Of a stretch of DNA of 64,000 nt, positions 37,440 through 47,875 are shown piece after piece (within the stretch, counting starts at the first letter, position 1; the number at the start of each line of letters is the position of its first letter). The stretch lies in the NCBI RefSeq assembly GCF_963678635.1, contig NC_087062.1:992001-1056000 (forward strand). Direction: 5' to 3'. The stretch comes from Symsagittifera roscoffensis. Its lineage: Eukaryota; Xenacoelomorpha; Acoela; Convolutidae. A program made the translations under genes and the position numbers. Under the pieces are notes generated by a model. It ran no database searches. It was given only the letters and a program-made list of their open reading frames with translations, and was not told the origin of the DNA.

Positions 37440-38157
37440 GTTCCCTGTTTTTCTTTAAGTATGATATTAATAGCTTTTAACATCTCACATACACAAAATA
37501 GTAAAGGACACTCCGGATCAGAGAAAACATACTCAAACTTTACACAAAATTTTATTTCCCAAAGGCACCAATTTGGACAAAAATATTATGCAATGATTGT
37601 ATAATATGTCAATTAAAAAAACCTTACCCAAATCAAAAACAAATAGCACAAAAACAAGATTTCAAAGGACAAAGCTTATATTTTAACCATCACATTTCAT
37701 TCGATACAAAAGGACCAATTTCACCATCCTCTGAAGGACACTCCTACATTATGGTAATTGTTGACACATTTACACATTATGTAGCACTCAAACCAGTACC
37801 ACATTGTAACGCTTATTATGCTTACCCAACACTTTACGAACATTGGATAGCTAAATTCGGATTACCCGAAATCTTAGTTACAGACAACGGTACAGAATTT
37901 ATAAGTAATGAAATCATCACACTATGCCACTTATATAACATCAAACATAAACCACGTACATCTCAAGCACCTTGGACAAATGGTTTAGTCGAAGGTATGA
38001 ACCGTTCACTACAAGAATATCTCAGACGTATCATAAATGGAAATGATACAAAATACACAGAATGGTCAGCAGATGTAAAACTATTTCCCTGAGCATATAA
38101 TTCACAAACCACGACAACTCTAGGAATGTCACCATACGAAATGGTTTTTAATCAAAA
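37440..38157 (+). pseudogene. Integrase zinc and catalytic domains
   Basis: An HH-CC zinc region is visible: His codons at 37488 and 37509, then CNDCIIC near 37590, with a one-base break between them. The catalytic core is open at 37751-38092. It shows SFDTKGP (first Asp, just upstream), LVTDNGTEF (second Asp) and GLVEGMN (Glu) with 35 residues between the last two, i.e. DD35E. A TGA near 38092 and then a 61-bp hairpin insertion break the C-terminal part. It inserts the cDNA into host DNA. Confidence 0.85.
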
Positions 38158-38218
38158 GCATTTTTATGAGAATTTGCTGTAAACCAATTATGTTTACAAC
38201 AAATTCTCATAAAAATGC
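38158..38218. repeat. 61-bp hairpin inserted in integrase
   Basis: Two 27-bp arms (38158-38184 and 38192-38218) are complementary with a single mismatch around a 7-bp loop, CAATTAT. The integrase reading frame is interrupted exactly here: coding-like sequence ends just before and resumes after about 38219. Confidence 0.85.
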
Positions 38219-38668
38219 ACAAGGTTATTGCCAACCAAATAAAGACTAAATTTGTTATACTTACCTTTACACACACATGATGAAGATCATTTTCATCACC
38301 CACAAATTTTTAAATTAGCCTCCGGCACACATACCGAATGGATTTTAAATAGAGATAACAAACATAATGAAATTTACCAAAAAGTAACAAAGAAATTGTT
38401 ACAAAGGCAAAACATTCACGAACAAATTAATTCACGCTTTACATCAGCCACAGATTTAAAAATTGGAACATAACTAACTTTAATACACAAAAAGGAACTT
38501 ATAAAAAATTACAACCCCTTCGAAAAGGACCATACCAAATAATTGCCAAACCCACTGACGTAACGTATAAACTCACCGATTCGAATCAAAAAGAAATTGT
38601 TCAACATCGTAACAATCTATTGCCCTACTACCCAAAGAACGATATTAAACTCCAGGCATATCTATAAC
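38219..38668 (+). pseudogene. Integrase C-terminal region with GPY/F module
   Basis: After the hairpin the pol frame resumes (LPLHTHDEDHFHHPQIF). After a shift it reaches LRKGPYQIIAKP near 38518-38553, the GPY/F motif that closes the integrase of many Ty3/gypsy elements, and then ends at VQHRNNLLPYYPKND. This marks the end of pol. Confidence 0.7.
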
Positions 38669-39315
38669 TATAACTTTACAACCTCCAGGTCAAAAATAAG
38701 CAACCCGCTAAAACTTGACAACTAAAATAAATACCACCATAATATCATAACCCTCCCCTATCTAATAACGCAAAGATCAACAAGATTTTCCCAACTCAGA
38801 CCTCAAAAACCCTCCAACCACAAATGGTGAATTAGCCTAAAGTAAAAAAGGACCATATTCATTTGGCCTAAAGTACAAATATCTCAAAAATACCCCAGAT
38901 CATCCAACAAATAAAAATAAAGTAAAAGAAGACCTCTCGAACACCATAAAATTAGCCCCCAACAACTTTTCACAAAACTCAACCCACTTGTCAAAAAATC
39001 AATAAATAACTCGACCACACTTGAACCTCGCCTCAAACAACAAAAAATATTCGACAAAAAAATCATTTCTTAATTGCTCTTCTCTTGATCAGTCAATGTC
39101 TTTTAAAACACAATTTTCAACATTTTCATAAACTTTTTCATATACTCAAACTTTTATTCATATTTCTATTTGATACTTTTTAAGCTTGTATAGTCATTTT
39201 AAAAATTTTTTGCAATATATTTTTTTAAATTTTCTTTTCCCTATTTGAAATATATCTCCAACTTTCCCAAATATTTGACCATATTCACAGGTACGATAAC
39301 CCAAAGTTTATTCAA
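38669..39315 (+). other. Retroelement pol-env spacer
   Basis: No credible ORF. The phrase GCCTAAAGTA occurs twice near 38835 and 38868. A tract ending ATATTCACAG at about 39290, directly before the next ORF, could serve as a splice acceptor for a subgenomic mRNA. Confidence 0.4.
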
Positions 39316-40445
39316 ATGATACGAACAATTTTTAGTAGAACAGATATTTTTTTACTATTTGTAATTTTTATAACATTTTTATCATCCCTAATATTGACAA
39401 TGTGCAAATGTATAAAAAAGGCAATAATCACATTCGCTTTAGCAACAATCTTTTTAATTCTTTTCATTGAAGAATACTACAATAAACATAAATTTTTCAA
39501 CTAGAAAAAATCAATCAGAATACTTTCAAAAATTGCTAACCAACAATCACAAAATCAGTCTTCACCGACATCATCCCAAGAAAACCAGACAATACCTACA
39601 ACTACCCAAAACTCCCAAACATCCACACGAATTTCTTTCCAAGATAACCCATACACTTTTGAAGAACGACACGCTCGCTTATCCGAACCATTAGAACCAG
39701 TTCACCGACAGGCACCCCTAAGGGCACCAACATATAACTTGTACCAAACATTACCACAAGAATTAAGTAGAATAAGAAACATTAGTCAAAACCAAAATAC
39801 AGTTGAAATGAAGAGACAAATTATACATCCACGACGAAAAAGAAATCTTCACACTCCCAGAGTGCATTTTGATATACCCCAATCACCAACACCAACTACT
39901 TCCGAAAATCTAAATAGTACATTACCACAAACTCCCCCACTCCTTTCACAACGTAGCACCTCAAGTATACCCTCAGATTATTTAGGTTCAACGCCAACAT
40001 CTGAACAAATACGTGAAAATCCCTTTAACCCCCCAATCCCACAGCACGACTACCATATTGGACAACGCACTCATTTACACAAGGTGAACCAAACTTAGTA
40101 AACGACCCATTATTTGGACAACATCAAGATAGTAACCGACTTCACAGTTGGGCACTCAATAGACTACAATATAGACAAGATATCCACGAAGATATTCGTG
40201 AACACAATATTCAAATACTCCAACAAAATAGTCTCCAATTGAAATTCGAAATCACGATCAAACTTAATAATATTGTTCAACATCCTTACCTATTAAATCC
40301 ACCAAATTTAACAGCTCAATCGCTACCACCACCATTTATAACAACTGAAGTAATATATAAGTACGATAGATATACCAAAAACACAATTGGTTACATTACA
40401 TTTTGTAACCCATTCTCAGGATTATCATACACATGTATATTCTAA
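39316..40445 (+). pseudogene. Membrane-anchored accessory ORF between pol and env
   Basis: The first 62 codons (39316-39504) encode two hydrophobic segments, IFLLFVIFITFLSSLILTM and a second at about residues 36-51. An in-frame TAG follows, after which the same frame stays open to 40098. This later part is hydrophilic and rich in Pro, Ser, Thr and Gln (TPPLLSQRSTSSIPSDYLGS). One shift near 40075 leads into a frame that runs to TAA at 40445 (end: FCNPFSGLSYTCIF). Together this is one gene of about 375 codons with one stop and one shift. Its end overlaps the env start by 13 nt. I recognise no family. Confidence 0.45.
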
Positions 40446-43050
40446 AAATATTAACATTTCAACACATCTTTTTTCTAATATTTTCCGACCAAAACACAAA
40501 TCCTTCTCCTCGCACAGGTCCCCAGGATTTATTAGTAACACACTACGATTGTGAAGAAAACGAACAAAAAACACTACACAAATATGCAAAAAATCAAGTA
40601 TCACAATGCGAAACAGAACCACAAGCTATAGAAACTACAAATGTAATAGTGACACTGTAATCAAAAGCCCGAGCAACAACAGTCATAGGATATAAATTTA
40701 CAGCAATTTTTTCCGAAAAGAAAGTACACTGTTCACAAGTTTCAAACGGAAATAGAAACCGACTTGATCACGAATCATTCTATCAAAGCAATATAGAACG
40801 GTTTCTACATCTAAATCCCGATGATTGTAAAAACTAACTACTCAGACTAAACATCACAAGAAATAAAAACACAGACAGAAAAATAGTACATTTTCAAATC
40901 TTTGCCGATTCTGTACATGAAGCAGAACTTGAAAGATATCAAGGACATATAAAACTAGACGAAAAATACCCCTACAACGGCGCACACGGAAAATTAACTT
41001 ATGACATACATGATAAACACTGGATACCACACATTGGAATAAATAACCCTTCAAACTGCAAAGCAGGCACAAAAAATAAAGGATATCAGGAAATAATGTT
41101 TTTCGATTGGAAAATACAACTCGAAAAAGTACAACTCACACGAAATTTATCAGACAACACAATGATCTATCAATGAATTAGATTACCTTGCAAAAATGTT
41201 CAAGGTTATTGTGACCCTAAAACACGGACACAAGCAACAATTGTTTGGTTTCCCGAAGACACATGCACAACATTTCAAGTAGCAAAAGAACACGCTCGAA
41301 TGATAAAATTTCATGAAAAATATTTTAAAGAATCAATTCCATACGAACAAGTAAATCCATCCCGAAAACAAAGTACTGATGTTAGAAATATTCATTATAT
41401 AGAAAATAAATTAACACGTTTCCAAATATATCAAGAAACAGAAATTGCATGCAAATACAGAAACCCACTATATAAAACACAATATTCAGAAATACTTGTC
41501 GAATACAAAAAAGGTTTCGACATGACCACTGGAAAAATAAAATTTGACCCCTATGCCACAGGTCATCGTCTAATGAAGGAACATCATACATACCCGTTAA
41601 CTTTCAAAAAAGCACAGGTCAACCTGGTGGAAAACTAAAGCCACATGACAGTAGAAGTACACGTTTACAAGAACTATCGCTAATGAATAACACCTACTTT
41701 GGTAATATCCATTACAATATTCACTTAGATATGAAATTATACTACACAATTAGCCGCATTTTTCAAGAAAGGTCACTCTCCGAATTAGAAACACTTCACC
41801 AATCATGTGAATTAGAAAGGACACAAATCCTACAATCACTCGCACTAGCAGTAATAAAAATACCCTACAATGGATATTTACTGTCAGGAAATAGATCAAA
41901 TTTTCTAGTCTGCGAAGGAAAAATTTCATGGTTTTATACTTGTACCAATAAAGTATCACCACTATATGTTTTTGAAGATAAACGTTGTTATAAAAGAATC
42001 CCTTTATTCTATAAAAGTAAAGTACATTTTGTTGACACACTTTCGAGACGAACATATTTTTGGGATACCACAGTCCCATGTGGATCAGAAAATAGCCACA
42101 TTGTAGTACAATTGAATCCTGATGAATATAAATACTATCTCCTTACTCCATACCCTACGTTAATGCAACCACTCAAAAAAATTTTACCCGAAAGCATCAG
42201 AGCTATTGCTCGTAATCCAAATATTGATATACAATCAATTGGAATATATTCTAAATCAGATATCCAACATCACATTAGAACACAACAATTCCAAGAATTA
42301 ATAACACAAATGGACACTATACAAAGACAGTCAATTGATCAAAATTTGAGAAAACTTGCCGAAACCGCAGGATTTGCAGATATTTATACACAAGATTATA
42401 GCGGATATTTTAAAGACATTAAAGACTATATATATTTAAACGGTGAAAAATACAGACCACAAGATATTTCACCTATAAATATTTTCAATTTTGTCACCCT
42501 AAAAAATGAAATTCTAGCTTTTCTAGGATGGCCCAACTACATCTTAGAAAAATTAACTATCTTAAACGCAATGTTTAACTTTATAGGATTTCTTTTCTCA
42601 CTTTTAAAAGGAATCTATAACACATGCGCTATACACACACAAGTAAACAAACAAGCAAGTGTAACACGCATACTGTTTGCAGGATTTTTTGGAATTTTTT
42701 CATCATCAATAAACAAAATTCTTCCAGACGCACAAATAAAAGAATATAACACGAAAATAGCGACAAGACAGAATACTTACGACGAAGAGCATAATAATAT
42801 TGAAGTAACAACTACCGCACCACAGTTACCACCCCTACCACAAAACCATCCATTATCATTAGTCCCACGTAATTTCCGAAACCTAGCAATCACAAATAAC
42901 CTAAATTCTAGACCAAATATACCACAAAGTCCCATCCAACATATAATGACACATCATTCACAAAATGATAATACATACGAACAAATTATAGAACAACCCC
43001 ATACCACCACTTTTCAGTCTCAAAATAATCATTTTTTTAGCCCACGATGA
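40433..43050 (+). pseudogene. Env-like membrane glycoprotein with several stops
   Basis: The start MYILKILTFQHIFFLIFSDQ looks like a signal peptide. The frame continues with a Cys-rich ectodomain (HYDCEENEQK, VSQCETEP, KKVHCSQVSNG, LNPDDCKN) interrupted by stops near 40658, 40837, 41176 and 41636. An intact 455-codon frame follows at 41683-43050 in another phase. This carries further Cys (FLVCEGKISWFYTCTN, DKRCYKRIPL, TTVPCGS), a helical stretch around residues 172-220, a likely TM segment at about 291-312, another hydrophobic segment at about 327-345 and a cytosolic tail. The Cys pattern recalls class III (gB/chuvirus-like) glycoproteins found in some env-bearing retroelements. That assignment is from memory and moderate at best. 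Confidence 0.6.
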
Positions 43051-43787
43051 GCCGACAACTTGGATCCCTACACCGCTCAAATTCCCACCCAGCCAACCTC
43101 CAAACTCTAATCCCAATAATCCCTTTTTTTGCTTTCCCACCACCCCATTTTCCGATTATTAATATATCATCAAGCACGAATTCTGATACTAACTCAGATA
43201 TTTCAGTTTTATACTCTTTCTCACAACTTAATAACCCTAATATAGAAACCCCTGATGAATTTGCACACTCCGAACCATCTCCATCCAATAATTTTCAGAC
43301 CAACTCCTCAGTTTTTTCAAAATCTCCTTTTCAACCAATCCCAACAAATAATTCACTCCCATCCGTTTCCACTCACTCTTATGCTTCGCAAGTGACCCCA
43401 ACCTACTCCCCACTTCATTCCGACCAATCATATAATAATTCTCCAGATACCCCCCAAATTTCCCAGGAACTCGATAATTTTATTACCCTACAACAACAGT
43501 TAATACACCCTAACACCCTCACAATACATCAACTTTCATCCACAATAGAATCCTCAAACCCACCTACTCCTACACCCTCCTCAGCTTACACTGCATCATT
43601 CGCACAATCATCCACATCCACTGAAACACCTAGTAGCACTAACCGAGGTTATCGCACTTTTAAAAGAAAATTACCGAATCACCCATTCCCGACCAAACCA
43701 GGAACAACCTGCGAATATATTAATCACCCACAACACACCAACACGAAAGATTTTCTAGCAATCACCTCACCCTCATTTCCACAATGA
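43047..43787 (+). CDS. Pro/Ser/Thr-rich ORF overlapping env end
   Basis: A 246-codon intact frame that starts at an ATG sharing the ATGA with the env stop (43047-43050). It is low-complexity, with many Ser, Pro, Thr, Asn and Gln and few charged residues (SSTNSDTNSDISVLYSFSQL), and a basic patch YRTFKRKLPNH near the end. Its stop overlaps a further ATG in another ATGA (43784-43787). The unbroken length in a decayed element and the overlaps support a real gene. Function is unknown. Confidence 0.5.
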   Translation: MSRQLGSLHRSNSHPANLQTLIPIIPFFAFPPPHFPIINISSSTNSDTNSDISVLYSFSQLNNPNIETPDEFAHSEPSPSNNFQTNSSVFSKSPFQPIPTNNSLPSVSTHSYASQVTPTYSPLHSDQSYNNSPDTPQISQELDNFITLQQQLIHPNTLTIHQLSSTIESSNPPTPTPSSAYTASFAQSSTSTETPSSTNRGYRTFKRKLPNHPFPTKPGTTCEYINHPQHTNTKDFLAITSPSFPQ

Positions 43788-44857
43788 ACATTAAATACAC
43801 CTAACGACACTAATGACACACGTAGCTTCGTAGATGAACATGTTTTGATGCCTACACTTCATTGGACTACTTATTATCATTTTACTACTCCCCTTTGCCT
43901 GCCACTAACTAATACTCATGACGACATAGAAAAGAACAAAAACATGTTATATAGACTCACTGCAACACTAACACCTAGACAATTTACTTACAGAGGATAT
44001 AAAATTACTAAAAACATTTACTGAACCCCGAGCTAACGAATTTACAATAGAATATTACGACCAAAATATCATTCGAACTAATCAAGACCCATTTTTAGAT
44101 GAAGACCGCTTCGCTAACCCACAACTAACAGAAAAAATTTTTCATCAAAACGTCATACGTATTCACATTTAATATTTTTGATAGAAAAAATGATCACATC
44201 ATTTCTGAAGCACTAAATGATATTCAAGCTTACGAAAGTTTCCAAGACAAATTTCAGTTATTTTCACTAACTTTTCACTTTCTTGCACCACATGAACGCG
44301 ATTTGCACTGTTCCCACAATTTTATGATACGCACTAAACAAACTCACACATATAAATACTATCGTTCCATACAAAATCATTCTGATTTGCATACCCCATC
44401 AAGACAACCACACCATCGTTTTTAGTTTCTTAACTCAAAAAACACATCACCATTTTTCCTTAATTTCACTGATTGTATCAAAGATACTAACTTCCACGGC
44501 ATCCTCCGCAACTATGACCCAGTAACACAAATGTATATATTTTGTCCCATCACGATGACCTTTAACGCCGAAGAATTCAGACCCTTCCTTATCCCGCTTG
44601 AATTTATCCAGCCTATAGAAAAACCAATGTTAGAATTCATTCACAATACTAAAAAAAATCACAAAATATATAACCTCATTGAAAACACACCTTACGAGTT
44701 TGCAGTAGGCACCGAAGAACTAAAAACCATTAAAGCACTTCAATTGCTTTGGCCACTGCTCCAAACTAAAAACTTCATTCGCATACTAGCCAAATTACTA
44801 ACAACATCAGATATGATACACGACATCTTCCCCCACGGCTTTTTTCCCGACGATTAA
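43784..44857 (+). pseudogene. Last retroelement ORF, decayed
   Basis: It starts at the ATGA overlap with the previous ORF. Coding-like sequence continues through several phases (breaks near 43795, 44025 and 44170, and a stop near 44425). The final part, 44531-44857, is an intact 108-codon frame. That part reads FNAEEFRPFLIPLEFIQPIE and LLQTKNFIRILAKLLTTSDM, then ends at TAA a few bases before an intron donor. I recognise no family. Confidence 0.45.
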
Positions 44858-44860
44858 AAG

Positions 44861-44944
44861 GTAAGTATAATTTAAAATACTCTTCACTAATAAATTTAAA
44901 TTAGTACTAACCATTTTTTATTAATGTTTCATTTATATTTCTAG
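44861..44944 (+). other. Candidate 84-bp intron in retroelement 3' region
   Basis: Donor AAAAG|GTAAGT at 44861, a perfect TACTAAC branch sequence at 44905-44911, and an acceptor TTATATTTCTAG ending at 44944. All three signals are strong and well spaced. The intron lies just after the stop codon of the last ORF. Confidence 0.65.
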
Positions 44945-46573
44945 TCTTCATACCACGATCATCTACAAAACAGAAAAGAAAAATAAAAGTACAAACTTGT
45001 TAAAATTTTTTTAAAATTCAATAATATCTTGCACTAAATGATGTAATAAAATTAATACCAAATGTAGTAAATTTATCTGTAAATTTTTTCCCCATGAAGC
45101 AGTAAAATTAATTACGATGAAAATTTGTAATTTTAAATTTCCCCCAAACGCAGTAAAATTCAAATTCTAGGTAATAAATTGATAAAATGAGAATGCAGTA
45201 CTAACCTTTTGATATTTTCATTCCCTCGCACAAGAATTCTATCCAAACTCGCACAGCTCGCCCACGAAGAAATGTTTCAATAATGATTTTAAGTTTCAAG
45301 TTTTCACACTCAACAACCCTAACACACGATAACAAGTTTCAAACTTTCCTTTAACCCGGTTGGAAAGGAATTATATACTAAACCAAACTAACCAACGCAG
45401 CTTACTAAACACCACAAATCATAAAAAAACAGCATGACTAAGAAAAGAAAACCAACGGTACCCAAACCGGGTTAACCCAGTTTAAAACTGGATAATTTAT
45501 TCTTTTGAAGACTATTATAAAGTCTAAGAAAGAAATAATAAAACACAAAAATGTCGCAAGTCAAAACCATACCAAAAAAAATTTGATTTTTGAAAACAGG
45601 ACACGACCAAAGTAACATAAGAAAGACCAACATAAACCCAGCATGAAAAGTTATCACATAACAGGACCTCTCAAAGAAACAGCACGAAATCAAACTCCCA
45701 CTCCTGGCCTAACCCACCAGAGAGGACGTCCTGAGCATGCTCTATAGCCGGCCTAACCAACCGCGCTACATCCACGCGTTGTGACCACACTTCTCTTTTT
45801 AATAAGAGGTACTCAAGGGTGAGTAACTCTTCAAAATAACCAAACTAAAACAAAACGCTTTTGTGAAAACGATTAACTAAAATCATGATTAAAAAATTGG
45901 ACTAACATAATTTTATAAAATGTAAATTATACTTTGCAGTATATAGATCAATACACAACAACAAAGACGAACATCCAAAGACTAGATGATCCCATCACAC
46001 TCGAACAAAAGAATGGCTAAGCACAACCGATATGCCGTCCACAATCACAACTCAAAGGATTTAGAGTACGACTTGACTTCAAAGAAAAGGACTTCATTGA
46101 ACTAGACCAATGACCACCTCGATGTTCAAGTATACGTACAGATCCGAGTTACGAGGCATCGCTTCCACACACGATCTCCACGCAATTCCCAGACGAGGTT
46201 GAACACAAAACAAGTTCTCTACATAATACAGAAAAACCCGTCATAGCAAATCATTTTGAAATCAGGTTGATTTCATTGGGGATCACAGTCGTTGTCAAAA
46301 GACGACGCAATGATTGTATTTCCCTAAATCCAGCGTCCTGGAACTTCTTTAACGAGAGGAACCGGACAAGAATATGATGTTCGCCAAATACCAACGTGCA
46401 TCATCCATCCTTTGAATTGCAGAAAAACTCTAAAAAAACTCTGTAAAACCCGGATGCGTGGAACCTGATCTAAACTAAATTTTATAATTGGATAAATTGG
46501 ATATTTTACCACTGTAAAATATTTAATAATAACCAATCATAATCCATCTAACTAACAACCCACATATTTGTAA
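44945..46573 (+). other. Retroelement 3' non-coding region / LTR left part
   Basis: This is 1.6 kb without a credible ORF. A second TACTAAC occurs at 45199-45205, followed by CGCACAAG. The left boundary of the 3' LTR must lie in or near here but cannot be fixed because the 5' LTR is in the gap. Candidate TG starts include 45820 (TGAGT, complementary to the ACTCA end) and 46575. No clear polypurine tract stands out. On the minus strand near 45713-45785 there is a tRNA-like stretch (GTAGCGCGGTTGGTTAGGCC) resembling an A box. Confidence 0.4.
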
Positions 46574-46601
46574 GTGCTGAAATTACTGGTAATTTCAGCA
46601 C
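46574..46601. repeat. 28-bp near-continuous palindrome in 3' LTR region
   Basis: GTGCTGAAATTAC (46574-46586) and GTAATTTCAGCAC (46589-46601) are perfect reverse complements separated by TG. It may mark the LTR start or be a regulatory site. Confidence 0.8.
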
Positions 46602-46868
46602 CATAGAGATTTGAATTTAACTTTAAAATTAGTTGCCTCTCCAAGAGAACTTCAGCAGTCGCAATAAACCAGTATACCCTAGATCTATTGAGCCTAGCAG
46701 AGACTAGTTAAACACCCTGAGACTAGAAAGTATAAGAGTAAGATTAGGATCGGTATTAGACTAAGAAGTAACACGAATCTATCCGGCCGAAAATAAGATA
46801 GCGTGACAAGCAGACGGTGTACCTTATCCGAAACTACTCTATGAGTTAAACACATCGGTCCTAACTCA
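46602..46868 (+). repeat. 3' LTR, right part
   Basis: The last 41 bp (46828-46868) match the fragment before the primer site, fixing the right end at CTAACTCA. Upstream within the likely LTR are AATAAA at 46663-46668 and TATAAG at 46731-46736, which could act as poly(A) and promoter signals. Confidence 0.6.
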
Positions 46869-47335
46869 GTAATAACATTTAAAAAGTCAATGAAATGAAA
46901 CAAAATGAAAAGAATTTTTTTTCTAAAATTTGAAATTTTTTTTATGAAAATCTTCCCCCCACTAGCCATATAAAAGACAAAAGGATAAATTTTACTCCTT
47001 GTAACAAACCAATTATGGCAAATAAGCTTCTTTTAACCAATTTGGAACGATTTCTAAGACGGATTAACTCTCCGCTTACGCGTTATTAACGCTCAATATA
47101 TCGCGCATTAATTGTCCGAAATTAGCCAAAATAGCAATTTTTAAACCCCCGTAACTTTACAAAAAATTATCACAGGTGAGATATCTTTTCAAATTTGAGC
47201 TCAAGACAACAATACTTTTCGAATGATATAAAAAATTCTGTCAAAAATGGCTAGTTAAAAATTCGAAATTTGTCTGAAGTAAAAAAAACTCGCCCCGAGC
47301 ACAAATATTCCGTTACTTTCGTATCGAAAGTCGGT
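46869..47335 (+). repeat. Host tandem repeat unit 1, interrupted by the retroelement
   Basis: Sequence from TAATAACAT onward is similar in order to 47420-47875 (unit 2). Shared landmarks are CAATTATGGCAAATA, CTCCGCTTACGCGTTA, AACTTTACAAAAAATTATC and CGAGCACAAATATTCCGTT. The LTR end abuts the left part of the unit, so the element probably inserted into this repeat. Confidence 0.75.
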
Positions 47336-47419
47336 ATAAAAACCTTCCGAAAGCAAAACAAGACTGATCGTATCAGGGCGAAGCCCTGAAAGTTCCGACT
47401 GCCTTTTACCGTTTATGGA

Positions 47420-47875
47420 GTAGTAATAACATAAGCAACGTATAAAATCAATGAATTTTTTTTTTTTTAATTTGAAAACTTTTTGATGAAAATCATCCCC
47501 CCACACGCCATTGAAAGTACAAAACAATATATTTCGCTTCTTGTAACAAATCAATTATGGCAAATAGGCTTCTGTAAACAATTTGAATCAATTTCTAGGA
47601 CGGATTAAATCTCCGCTTACGCGTTAATGGTGCGAACTATATCGCTCTTTAATTGTCGCAAATTGGTCAAAATGGTTCTTTAAACCCTCATAACTTTACA
47701 AAAAATTATCACAGGTGAAATATTTTTTCAAATGTAAGCTCAAGACAACAATAGTTTTTGAATGATATAAGAAGTTTCCTCAAAAATGGCTAGTTAAAAA
47801 GTCGAAATTTGTCTGAAGAAAAAAAAACCCACCCCGAGCACAAATATTCCGTTACTTTCGTATCGAAAGTCGGAA
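47420..47875 (+). repeat. Host tandem repeat unit 2
   Basis: The second unit of the ~550-bp pair, beginning TAGTAATAACATAAG and ending in a small hairpin CTTTCGTATCGAAAG, which unit 1 also has. No ORF is visible. Confidence 0.75.

Larger units (their letters stand above)
29028..46868 (+). mobile_element. Giant env-bearing Ty3/gypsy-like LTR retroelement
   Basis: The element is bounded by a shared terminal sequence: 41 bp at 29028-29068 and 46828-46868 match at 39 of 41 positions, both ending CTAACTCA, the usual CA end of an LTR. Order inside: candidate primer site, ~1.2-kb leader, two small ORFs, Gag-like frames, protease, RT, RNase H, integrase with GPY/F, a membrane-anchor ORF, env, a Pro/Ser-rich ORF, a last ORF, a short intron and the 3' LTR. 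Integrase after RNase H is the Ty3/gypsy order. At 17.8 kb plus the hidden LTR it is much longer than usual. Gag, pol and env each carry frameshifts or stops, so this copy is dead by itself. AC-rich, T-poor coding-strand composition contrasts with the flanks. The Tor family of Oikopleura is the comparison that comes to mind; this is unproven. Confidence 0.9.
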
